A stretch of 64,000 nt of DNA, from NCBI GenBank assembly GCA_030248195.1, contig JASAND010005695.1:55988-119987 (forward strand), written 5' to 3'. Within the stretch, counting starts at the first letter, position 1, and each line of letters starts with the position of its first letter. The notes under the pieces were generated by a model that was not told the DNA's origin, ran no database searches, and worked only from the letters and a program-made list of their open reading frames with translations. The translations under genes and the position numbers were made by a program. Shown piece after piece: positions 1-10,304 of this stretch. The stretch is from Trissonchulus latispiculum. Taxonomy: Eukaryota; Nematoda; Enoplea; Enoplida; Ironidae.

Positions 1-3
1 AAC

Positions 4-135
4 CTTATGATGCAATTTTCATCTTTAGTGGATACAAAAGCTTCTTTGGACGGATCATATGTTATGCCAAGCGCAACATCAGCAACAACTCCGTACACCA
101 AAACCATCTTTCGTCCAAGTATGCTCTCATTTTCT
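4..135 (-). CDS. locus 1 exon 6: CTLD core
   Basis: 132 nt, acceptor CATGTAG, donor AAG|GTT at the window edge. VVADVALGITYDPSKEAFVS is the CTLD core strand block. Confidence 0.78.
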
Positions 136-868
136 CTACATGCAACAAGAACCGACAGAGCATTGCTTAAGGTCGTGCTCCACTTACGTACATATATCCG
201 TGCAGCAAGTGTAATTATTGCCCAATTTCATTCAAACTCTCAGAAAATACATCGTGTGTGAAGATAAACTTTCTGTATTAACAACTCCAGCTTTATGACT
301 TACATGTAGATTGAGAAACAAAAAATTAAAGTTTTAGAACTATAGGTAAAAAATTATGCCAAGCGCTTGTGATCATTTTAAAACCCACTAAGGTCTCTAC
401 AGCTTTGCTTTTAGACATCGCTAGCTGTCATTGTTTAAGAGCAGTGAATTTTGATAATTTCAAAAATTGGTTGATTTTGACGCGATCTTTTATGAAAACA
501 GGAATTGTCAACATTGGTGACAATGCAGGCGGCAAACATAGAGTTAGGGGAAGAGAGGCCTTACAACATGTTTGTTAGCGTATTGCCAGTGTAAGCTAGG
601 TTTTAATGATTAAAGTTCAGCTAAGGAAGTTGTTAGTCAAACATTATTTTAAAACTGAGCAGTTGTGAGCTTTTCTAGTTTAAAATCTCTGTGTGTACAT
701 CATGCTGCACTATTGTTGACAATTATCCAGTTATCTTGAGGATTCAATGCAACACAAACGACGTCAGTTTTTCATAATTTTTCGTAAAAAGCCAACAGGA
801 CAATGAAGAGTAGTTCGGTTTGCAACAAAGTTACGGTGGTCTAACGCGCAGTAATAATTATCCCTTAC

Positions 869-979
869 ACAATGTTTGTCAAAAAATCGAACCACTGTTC
901 ACCGTTTTCAAAAACTGGCAGGTGGGATGATGGATGTAAACGTTTGCACGCATCTTCCATTTCCCTAGTTTCATTGCAG
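869..979 (-). CDS. locus 1 exon 5: CTLD helices
   Basis: 111 nt, acceptor GTTATAG, donor GT|GTAAGG. CNETREMEDACKRLHPSSHL then PVFENGEQWFDFL is a textbook CTLD helix-strand-helix. It shows what the damaged acceptor of locus 2 exon 5 should look like. Confidence 0.87.
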
Positions 980-1146
980 CTATAACAAAAATGCAAATTA
1001 TTGGAAAAAGTGATTATTATCTTTTTACACAAAAATATAATGCAGAACATGGCAATATCTCGTCGAGGAATTAAAAGATTTCGCTAACAACTGCCACAAT
1101 AAGTATCCTAGAACATTGAGAATAACTAGTAAAATAACAATCTTAC

Positions 1147-1216
1147 TCGAATCTGTGATAATGCGGAATGGCATAGCAAGCGTTTCTTTCTCGAATCCAG
1201 CCATCTGGGCAGTACT
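1147..1216 (-). CDS. locus 1 exon 4: CTLD start
   Basis: 70 nt, acceptor TTTCAG, donor GA|GTAAGA. It encodes YCPDGWIRERNACYAIPHYH, the CTLD opening with its Cys-Pro-x-Gly-Trp and Cys-Tyr. Confidence 0.85.
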
Positions 1217-1543
1217 CTGAAATAGCAGCCGAGTGCTTCCAGTCTCATTACAATTTGTCATTGAAAAGGTAGATTCAGAACGATGCTTTCACAAAAGCCT
1301 CGCTTAAAGTCACTGTAATGTCTTTTTCGCGCCTAGGCTACAAAGTTTGACCGCCTTCAATTGGCAAAGTGTTGTTTGAAATTTTATGGTTTCCAAGCTC
1401 AGTTTGACGATTCAAAAAGCAAATCTTAAATTTTATAGCTTTTAGGACTACTGCTTACGTAGCTGCTGCCATAACGTAACTTCATATTTGAACATTTTAA
1501 CGTTTTAGATTAATATTGAATGGTAGATTGCGAAAAACGAAAC

Positions 1544-1715
1544 CTTGCTGGTGTGGCAAGTTGCTTATCCAATCTGACGAAGAGTTGCTGGATTTGTATG
1601 TCCAATCAGGCGGTAGTATACTTTTGTTGAAAGATCTCCACGCCGATTCTATCATTGCTTTGGCTTCTTTCACAGAAAGGTTGGAAACGCTTTCAAATGT
1701 TTGCTTAGTCTCTAC
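1544..1715 (-). CDS. locus 1 exon 3: linker
   Basis: 172 nt, acceptor CTGTGCAG, donor G|GTTTCG (weak). It encodes SNLSVKEAKAMIESAWRSF and matches locus 2 exon 3 along its whole length. Confidence 0.72.
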
Positions 1716-2276
1716 CTGCACAGAAATCGTAGAAGCATTGCTAAAGGTGCATAAATAAAAAATAGGTCAAGAAACGATGGCCCCGTTGCGAAAGGCAAAC
1801 ACGCGCTTATGCGCCCTCCCGAGGGCTCTCTGAAGCAGTTAAGGAGAAAGTCAGAAGAAATGTAGCCAGCTGCAAGGTATGCTCCATATTAGAATTTATC
1901 GTTTTCGTTGAAAACTACAACTGACAATGCACATTTATTCAAAATAATACCAGTACCTTAAATAATCGTTAGAAATAAATAACTAACCTTAATAAAAATC
2001 TTAGCAACGCTCCTAGACTAATACGAACATCTTATCCAAAAATAGAGATGTTATCCTATTCATACGCTTGTAAACTATCATGTCATTTTTTCTAGCTGTT
2101 TTGCAGCCAACAATTGCATTTCATCTTGTTAAATGTGATTTACTGATGAAACTTCAGACACTAGAGCAGTTCCGGTGAAATGTGCGTAATGCGGTTAATT
2201 GTTTCTGTGTTGCAAAATCGCCACAACACTGCAGCGTGAGATATATAAGTTAAAGTCGACTGGCTATGTAACGTAC

Positions 2277-2362
2277 AAAGAGCTGTCCTATCGGGGACAT
2301 CATAAATGCAGTTTGAAAGAATGGGTTGTAGTTACAAATGGGAAGCTGACGGCATATTCAAA
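2277..2362 (-). pseudogene. locus 1 exon 2 with 10-nt deletion
   Basis: Acceptor TTTTAG and donor GTACGT are kept. Compared with locus 2, ten bases are missing between the codons for SF and the NYNPFFQTAF block. The frame breaks there and resumes shifted, with CNYNPFFQTAF still readable in another frame. Confidence 0.85.
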
Positions 2363-2572
2363 CTAAAACAATTCCAAAAATACTAGATGCTAGCAAATTA
2401 TCATTAAAATAAATAATGAACTCGGCATTAAATTTATATAGTGCCTTACTCAATGCAAATGTCTTCGTTGTCGTAATGTGGCTACGTAATTATTAAAAGT
2501 CCACCTGCATTTATGCAAATATTTTTGTGAGCTGAGCTGATTTGGTAGAAACATTTAGACTAGTTGTCTATG

Positions 2573-4102
2573 GGTCGTTTCACAAAAGCTTAAAGTACTT
2601 AACTTAAACGGCTTAACGTAAACTACTTAAACTTCTTAAAAAATTTGTTTCACAAATAAACGGCTTAAACTACTTAAGGGAGGGGGGGTCCACTTTAGGG
2701 TCATTTTTTCGACCATCTCCGAGTTTTTCTCATTTTCACATATTTTATTGTCCGAGTGGGATATTTTAAAATTAAAGTTTATAAAATTTAAGTTGAATCT
2801 CTTACGGTTGTTGGAAAATTCACCTCATAGTAGAGGTATGCATGTGTTAAACATGCATACCTCTACTATGAAATCGGAAATCGAAAAAGTGTCGATTACA
2901 ATTCTGCCCCAAAGAAATTTCGAAACCGGTGTAAGATACCGGGTAACATTTGGTATCGACTTAAACCTCTAAACAGATAATGTGTCACTGTGGAATTAGA
3001 ATTTTGAATTAGGCCTTCAAAAAATTTTAATTAATTTTTGAAGTTAGCGAACTGCCGAAAATCGCTAAACTCTGTCGTTTTTGGTGAACAAAAATGGGGG
3101 TCACTAAGTTTGACCGCATATAATAAAAAATAGAAGTCCTAACTAGAAATTCTAATTCCACAGTGACACAGTATATGCATCAAGCTTTCGAATGATACCC
3201 AATGTTACTTCGAATCTTTTGCCAGTGTCGAGATTTTTTTGGCGCAGAAATATGTTTTTCTGCAAAATTGTGAAAATTGCTGTTTTTTGAAGGATAGGCA
3301 TTTTACGACCAAGCTATATTGCGAAATTGCATTCTTGCATCTCAACATATTTATTCAGGCCTTAGAATCAATTTGTTACATGAATTATGCCGACAACTGT
3401 GTCCAGTACTTCTCAATGCACCAAAGGGGAACCTCAGACCCCGAAATTCACAAAACAGTGATTTTTCAAAATTTTCAAAAATATGGCATGTTATATATCA
3501 ATCGAAAGGTCTCAGTGCAGGGATAAATTCTTCTCATAGAACTATGGCTCGGAAATGCTTCTATTTTAAGTTAAGCGCTCTTAAATATTTCATTACATCG
3601 GGGGGAACAGGGACCTTGCTTCTTCGGAAAATTCGTTAAGGAAGCTCTGATCATACTTATCTGGCTTGAATCTGTTCGAAAATCTTATTATTGGTTGTTT
3701 TTAAATGTGCATAACAAAATAAGCTAAATATATGGAGTTGATTTTCTCAAACTTGCTTCAGTTATCGGCAGCACCCTCATTTTCGCTGATATTCAAATTG
3801 TACTCAATGAATGGTTCATAACTTACGGATAACTGAACGAAACAACTCAAAATTTAAACTTGAAATGTACGACATCAATGGCTAGAGTATGTGTGAAAAT
3901 GAACCAAATCCGTGGTCTAAAAAATTTTCACGATGGACCCCCCCCCCTTAAACGGCTTAGCGGCTTAAACGACTTAACTTAAACGACTTAATTTAAGTAG
4001 TTTAAGTAGTTTTAGTATTTTATTTATGAAACGAACTTTTAAGAACTTTAAGTTAAGCCGTTTAAGTTAAGTCGTTTAACCCGACTTTTAATGAAACGAA
4101 TG
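2573..4102. mobile_element. foldback element built of TTAAACGGCTTAA-like words
   Basis: Both ends read CGTTTCA.[n]AAAAG and then run into many inverted and direct copies of TTAAACGGCTTAA and TTAAGTCGTTTAA. It lies in intron 1 of locus 1 and encloses another element at 2678-3950. No protein is encoded. Ends are approximate. Confidence 0.6.
2678..3950. mobile_element. nested TIR element with poly-G/poly-C ends
   Basis: The left end is GGGAGGGGGGGTCCA and the right end TGGACCCCCCCCCCC, each flanked by CTTAA, the likely target duplication. Subterminal TCATTTTCACA on the left is mirrored by TGTGAAAATGA on the right. Ends of the same family recur at about 34486, 35370, 41826 and 50690. The short ORFs inside show no known motif. 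Confidence 0.6.
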
Positions 4103-4229
4103 TTACAATAACATCAAAATGGTAATGTAAAGGCGCTGGTCCGGTATTACCATATAACTTTGAAAGACTGTAAATTACTCAATTCTTGGAGTTCAACGAT
4201 AGTTTTGATATCACCTTAAAGCTCGGAAT

Positions 4230-4650
4230 GTACTTGCTACAACTACTTGCTACATTATGGCATCAAACACCCGAGACTTGTCGAAATCAAATTATCTACG
4301 AGGGTTGCTCTCGTAGCCAAGCGACAGCTTGTCAAACTTAAGAATTACAGGCAATGCATACATTTTGCCAATTTCTCCATTACAAAAAGCTACTTCATAA
4401 TAACTAAAAAAGGGTTCCCCAGCTATTGGACAGAGGTACCGATTGATGTAAAAGATGTCTCGGCAAAAGATTACTTCAGCCGGTAAAAAATTCTTATAAA
4501 CTTCACTTCTTCTAAAAATCGTTAGTTTAATTATACACAACCAATATTCATTTTATTGTACACTTACAAAATGTTCAACTACATTTTGATGTAAGATGGC
4601 TTCTTAGCTCCCAGAATTAAATGAATACTAATGGTTAAAATTTGATGTCG
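4230..4650. repeat. dispersed repeat, copy 1 of 3
   Basis: Shares a block containing CCCCAGCTATT..GAGGTA and an upstream TTTC.CAATAA.TAAAAA segment with 27045-27430 and 61905-62160. No coding potential; a relic of an unidentified element. Confidence 0.5.
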
Positions 4651-6223
4651 CTGAAACGAATCACCAAGATAAGCTACCATTATGTGCTAGAGCCAGAGCA
4701 AGCGCTAGAGTGTTGCCATTAACTTAAACTTGTTAGTTGTGTAAAACAATTGGTTCTCAATTGGGACAACATGTTTGAGCAAATCAAGTTCATTTAGAAG
4801 GTTTCTTTTTCATTTAGAAGCTGATACAAGCTAAAATTAGAGAAAAAATTTACTATTTGAGGTATTAACGGATTTTCGAAAATATTCACGTTTACAACGA
4901 TATTGTAGAATTAAAGTACTCGATGAGAGCTTTCGAACGATGTAAAAACGGATTCACAACTCCCAACATTGCGTACGCTATGAATTTTTCAAAATGTTCA
5001 CTTAATAGTAATCTTTTCGTTTAGTCGTTTAAAGAAAAAGCCGTTTTGGGGATTGCATCACCTGCGTGCTGAAGAGCGGCCGCATTTTGGATTATAAGCT
5101 AAGTTTGCTTATCTTTTGCAGTTTTGTGAAATTTGAGAATTTAAGGATTAGCCGCATCTAAATATAAATTTTACCTTCAAATTTTGTAACTGAAAGCTGG
5201 TCAGAAGAGCTGATTAGGCAAACCACAAGATTTGATCAAACTTTCTGAACTATCCGCTAACAATTAGTCACATAGAAATAATTAGACCAAATAGTTTTTA
5301 TAAACAGAGCTGTTCGTTTGCTTGTTAAATAGATTTTTAAGAGATTTGGTCCGCAAGAAGTGGTCAGTGGTCACTACCTGTGTGAAGGAATATCCAGCCT
5401 CATAGCGGCTTCTATAGACTGGTTTGGCTACTCCGAGATGTAGTAATTAACGATTACGGATGGGGCCCAAAATAATCACGGAAGCTGATGTTGTCAGAGA
5501 AGTCAAGTAGTTGTTGGTTTAAATTAATTTTAGTTTAAAAGAACGAGTCAAGATCGAGAAATAACATGATGAATTGAGAGATGGATTTTCATGAATGATA
5601 AATCAAGTGAGATAACAGGTTTTCATAAAGCAATAGACATGGAGGGTGGAAAAGGTCCCTCTGTGTCTATTGTGAACAGTAAAGTTATCTAATTTAAAAT
5701 ATACTAAGTGAATTATACTATATTTGCATACAATATGGTCCTTGACACAATTTACGCAACACATTAGGCTGATCAGATTGGGAGAAGGTACCATCTGCAT
5801 CAATCGGCCGCAAACATGAAATTTTGGATCCTACGGATCCGTAAATGAAATTTAACAATATGAAACTTTCAAGCTGAACTCTCGCAACTCAAAGTGCTCT
5901 GTTGTCTGCCGATAACAGAAAATTGATTATTATAAGAATGGTACCTCGGTGCAAAAATATCCCACTAATTGTATTTGTAACTATCCGAGATTTTCAAGGA
6001 GTTGGTCAGTCAAGGGGGGAAACCCCATTGAATGGAGCTAACGGGTGTTCACGATGCGGTGAAAGCAGCGTGGCCACCTCTGCCTCGGCAGTAGTCTTGC
6101 CTATGCCTCGGGTAATTGCGATATGCAATTATTCAGTGCCATACCGTGGACCCAGTACAAAATTGGGTATGGCACTACCCCTCATCGCGAAAGCAACTAG
6201 GGTGTGGCACTACGGGAAAAAAG

Positions 6224-6572
6224 TCGTTTAAACCGCGTAAATCTACGGAGCTTAAAATGACTGACCTTGAACTGCATTTAAGCGGTCTATTTAAACTACT
6301 TAAACTAAGTAGTTTTTATGAAAGCAGTTCTACTTAAACGGCTTAAAGACTAAGTCGCTGAAAGTTTAAGTAGACCTGTGTTTGTGAAACGGCAGTTTAC
6401 TTAAAGTTTAAGTAGCTCGCTTTTGTGAAAGGGGTTCTACTTAAGCGACTTAAGTTAAGTCGTTTAAGGCGTTTAAGTCGTTTAAGTCGTTTAAGTAGTT
6501 TAAGTAGAAATTGGTTTCACAAAAACCACTTCGTTTAAGTTAAGCCGTTTAAGTACTTTTTGTGAACCAAAC
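6224..6572. repeat. second TTAAACGGCTTAA-word cluster
   Basis: About 350 bp made largely of TTTAAGTCGTTTAAG-type words in both orientations, ending GTACTTTTTGTGAACC, which mirrors the start of the element at 2573. Probably a shorter relative of that foldback element. Confidence 0.55.
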
Positions 6573-7922
6573 CTATGTCTTGTTTCTTGTCTGTATATGT
6601 GTTGGACTGTTGCAAGTCTTTGTTCTCGGTAACTGTTTTAATCTGAGTTGTGATTAATTCATTTGTTTTGTATTTTGGACAACTGTTATTTAGTTAACAA
6701 TAATTCTGGAATGATTATTGCTATTCATGTGGGGTCTAAAATATGAATAATTCGGATTGGGATTGCCTTGACAAAAAAAGCCAAGAGAATTTATGTTGTT
6801 TTTGATGTGCATGTGCCATGCCTGACTCTGGCGATTTTTGGCATCCCCTCCCCAGAAATTTCGGCTTCGTCGTTTCCTTTCCCGGAATTCATCTATCCCC
6901 TAACCCGCCGAACGCCCCCCACCAGTTGAACGGACTTGCATTCTGCAATTCACCAAGATTAACTACCCACCAAACTTAAGGTGGCGGTACCACGAACGAA
7001 ATTTTCTACGTAATCTTGGTATGGATGAAAACATCTTGACAAAACTTAAGCGAACCTAGCTTGGTTGGCAGGCATCTTTGCACTAAGTTTTGCTTTCCAT
7101 GAACGCATAATTTCGTGGCTAACATCGTGGCATTTTAAATTTTATTTAAGCTTTATGTAATTTCTTTGACTCCACCACGGGTAAGAGCATAAAAAGGGGT
7201 TTAAAATGATGTGCAAATCTCTTCTGTACGTAGTTTCGGTCAAAACTTACGGATGGTTTTACAAATCTCTGATTTACGTTGACCGCTTGTACACGTAATG
7301 TAAGGAAAGAACAGTTTATCCACAAATTAAATCCACTGAGTTTTAAAAATTAACATTGTGCACTTATGTGCATTATTTAACAGAAAACACTATGCAGTTG
7401 CTTGAACGCACTGTGAATACTCAAACCCAAAGCAAACAATAAAATAGGTACAAATTCTTTATTTTTATATTTTTTCTTAACTGCTTCAAACAAACTTGGC
7501 CCAAATTTTTCAGATATGTTCCATGTCGGCATGCGCTCAGCTAGCTTTCTTTGTTTCTGGAAAACACTATAGTAGGAAAGATATAAATTTGTAAACTTTT
7601 TAAATGTGCTAATAACAAAAAACTCATTTTTATGAAAGGACTAAACAGGCTTGAGCGTATGTGCAAACAAAGCCACCACACAAAATTTCGGATGAATTCA
7701 TAAAGGATTGAAGGAGTTATTTAAATTCAAAGCTTTTAACTTGTGTAGACAGCAAGCCAGTCCCAGCAGCGTAATAACCAGGTCATTTGATGCAGAACAT
7801 GTTGAAGAACAATTGTGCCAAATATTAAGCCAATTTTAGTTTGCAGTATCTGTGTCAAAGTCCAAACCGGTAGAGGTACTACCACCTCTTACTTATTTTA
7901 AGCAAGATCTATTATTGCTTAC

Positions 7923-8045
7923 CTTAGGAGCTACTCGTACGGGATACCTGGAAGCTGCACTGATTAAAACAATGATAAAATAAGCCAGGATGGCTCCTGC
8001 TGTAGAACTGGACACTGCTGCAAACGCAAATTTATTTACTGTCAT
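7923..8045 (-). CDS. locus 1 exon 1: start and TM1
   Basis: 41 codons from ATG at 8045, with an in-frame TAA immediately before the ATG. A hydrophobic segment AILAYFIIVLISAA is followed by RYPVRVAPK and donor AAG|GTAAGC. The upstream stop fixes the very short N-terminus. Confidence 0.78.
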
Positions 8046-10154
8046 TTAACTATTAAGCCTAAACAACAGTAGGGACCGTAAGCAAAAGAACACTTGAGAT
8101 AACAAATGGTTCCGCTGAAAACTGGAGCTCTGAAATTATACATTGCGGCGTACAGAGCAATAACTAAAACTATCTCTGCAAGCAAACATTTGATTTGATG
8201 CTGACCAATATGTTGATGTGCTAGTGGTTGCACGTGATAGGAGGTAAAACACTAACATTATTATAGTTTAGTGAAGCTGTGATGACAAAAATACTAAGCG
8301 TTCATAAACGTAAAATGTATGCATGAAAATTATAGTTCAAATAAATACAACCGGTTAAAAACTTTAAACGGTAATTCCAGTTGTTTTTGGTGCTATCCTT
8401 ATTCACCCACTCCACATGCAATATTTTTAAAGAACTGTCTAAGAACTAAGAGTTAAGGTCTCTAATTATCTCTAAATAATGGAGAGGAAAACAAACAGCG
8501 CACTCCAAGCTATTATGTCAGCCAATTTGTCACAAATTGAGAAGAACAACTTGAGAGGTAAGCATTTGGCAATGAAGAACTATATCTGAAACAGAGTTGT
8601 TACTGCAACGTTAAATATTTGAAAACATGTTAATAAAATAGAAAATAAATAAATAAAATAAAACTAACACGTTAGCATTGAAAACACGTTTGTGATTTTA
8701 AGCAGCTTAGCCATGGCCACAACTTCATAATAGATAACGAGGCATTCTCTCTGTAATCAAAGCAAAAATTATTCTCTGTTCGCTCACGGTTGATCCCCCC
8801 TCCAATCAGACCATATGACCCCATGTACACGGTCAAAACTGGTATATGCTGACTTAAGTTGCTGGTATCGCTGTCTGTAAATTTGGCTCCATAGTTTACA
8901 GTTCTTTATGAAAGTGGATAAAACTTTCCAAATATATTAGTCTGGTGGTTTTTAACATTTTGGGACCAGTCCAGCATTTTAGGTGAAAGGCTACTTTGGT
9001 TTTTGACATTATTCTCTCAATATGTAGTCAACGGATTTGTTGTTATGGTTGGAAAGAGGGCACCGAAATGAATATTTCTGCTTTCACAAACTCTGAGGTA
9101 TCTCTAGTGCTAGTTTTGTTCTATATTTGCCTTTGTCAGCAGTTTTGCTTTTTTGCTGTTGTTGCTGGTTTTGTAAACTCATTTGAATGTACTGATCATA
9201 AGCTTTAAGATGTTCTAAAAAGCTCTTTCCAACTCTAAATTGCAAAAATTAGAGCATTTCAAAAAGCAACTCAAAAGCACAAACGGATGCCACCACTTTA
9301 ACCTGCTGGTATCGTTTACAGTACTTTGACGGTTAACTTTATAGCAAATAATTCCAACGGCCAGAATTATCGCTTCACGACCTTACTAGTGCTCCCAATC
9401 ATGATGATTAAATGCTTTCGGGTCGGAGCCTTTCGGGGTCATTTCTAGAGATGCCAATTCAAGATGTTGCTGGAGTGTAATTCGAACCTGGGTAAGACTT
9501 GGGTGAGACTGTGAAATATATACTCGAGACCAGCTGTGTGGATAACAGAGACTCTGGAATGGACTCAGAAAGAGTTAGCTAAGACTAAAGAAGTTCATCT
9601 TATATACTCATCATCGTCGTTTCACATTCTCAGTTGTCGTCACAATATTCTACAAAAACGTTGCGACCTTAGAACGCATAGGGTTTTTCGCTTAAATATG
9701 GCTCACTCTAGAAGCGACGGCACTTTTGAGATATCCGAAGGGTTAGACTTCGTTGACAACAAACATTCAACTTTAGTTGGAGGAAATTATGAAACACCTA
9801 AATTTAAACATTGCTCTCAGCTTACAAATTTAGGAGCTCCTAAAGATAAGAGGGCTTTGTAAATTTTTACCAAAATTGAGTAGAATAATTCATGATCGCT
9901 TCACTTTTTGATTAATATTTCGGCAGCGGTAAATGTAATAGCAATAATTAAATGAAAGTACCAGTTCATCAGCCAAATTTTAATCTGTTCCTTTAATCTC
10001 ATGGTTTAATGGTCTCAAGTAATGCAGACGTATTACAAACCATAAGTTGCACCAGGTAAGCTAATACAGAGAACAGTAGAGAACAGAATTGTTCAATTGA
10101 AGCAAAAGCTACAACCTGCAAGGACATTAGAGACAGAAAAAAACCAATTTATGA
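8046..10154. other. spacer between locus 2 end and locus 1 start
   Basis: Mostly AT-rich, without a clear gene. A plus-strand stretch 8479-8557 starts ATGGAGAGG, stays open for 26 codons and meets GAG|GTAAGC, so it could be a small first exon. A plus-strand ORF at 9536-9862 could be downstream, but phases do not join convincingly. Neither is recognised. Confidence 0.25.
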
Positions 10155-10304
10155 CTAGAAATCGTTAGCGTTGCGAGATACATTCAAGCGGTGTAGGTTT
10201 TTAATGAACAGTATTATTCGCTTTGTTACATCAATTAAAGAAATGACAGAGCCTCCAGTGGTGATGGCAAACATTGCAGTTACATCCGCGATTACCTTTG
10301 TTAC
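10155..10304 (-). CDS. locus 2 last exon: TM2, GGS filter, C-terminus
   Basis: 50 codons including the stop, acceptor GTTTTAG, phase 0. VIADVTAMFAITTGGSVISL is the family TM2, with Gly-Gly-Ser at the G/S-x-S selectivity filter, then a basic 25-residue tail ending NANDF and TAG. Confidence 0.95.
   Translation of the reverse strand, partial: VTKVIADVTAMFAITTGGSVISLIDVTKRIILFIKNLHRLNVSRNANDF

Larger units (their letters stand above)
4..8045 (-). pseudogene. DEG/ENaC-CTLD paralogue, locus 1, 5' part (3' end outside window)
   Basis: Six exons homologous to locus 2 exons 1-6: 7923-8045, 2277-2362, 1544-1715, 1147-1216, 869-979 and 4-135. Five have exactly the same lengths as in locus 2 (123, 172, 70, 111 and 132 nt) with canonical AG acceptors. 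Exon 2 is 86 nt rather than 96: a 10-nt deletion falls in the FPSITVC motif and shifts the frame. Downstream exons lie beyond the left edge. The exon 2 defect suggests a pseudogene, an allele or an assembly error. The lectin exons look better kept here than in locus 2. Intron 1 holds about 4 kb of nested repeats. Confidence 0.75.

Noticed and set aside
8479..9862. Plus-strand two-exon gene from ATG at 8479
   Set aside because: The donor is good, but joining to the acceptor near 9640 gives only a short frame, and the longer frame is out of phase.
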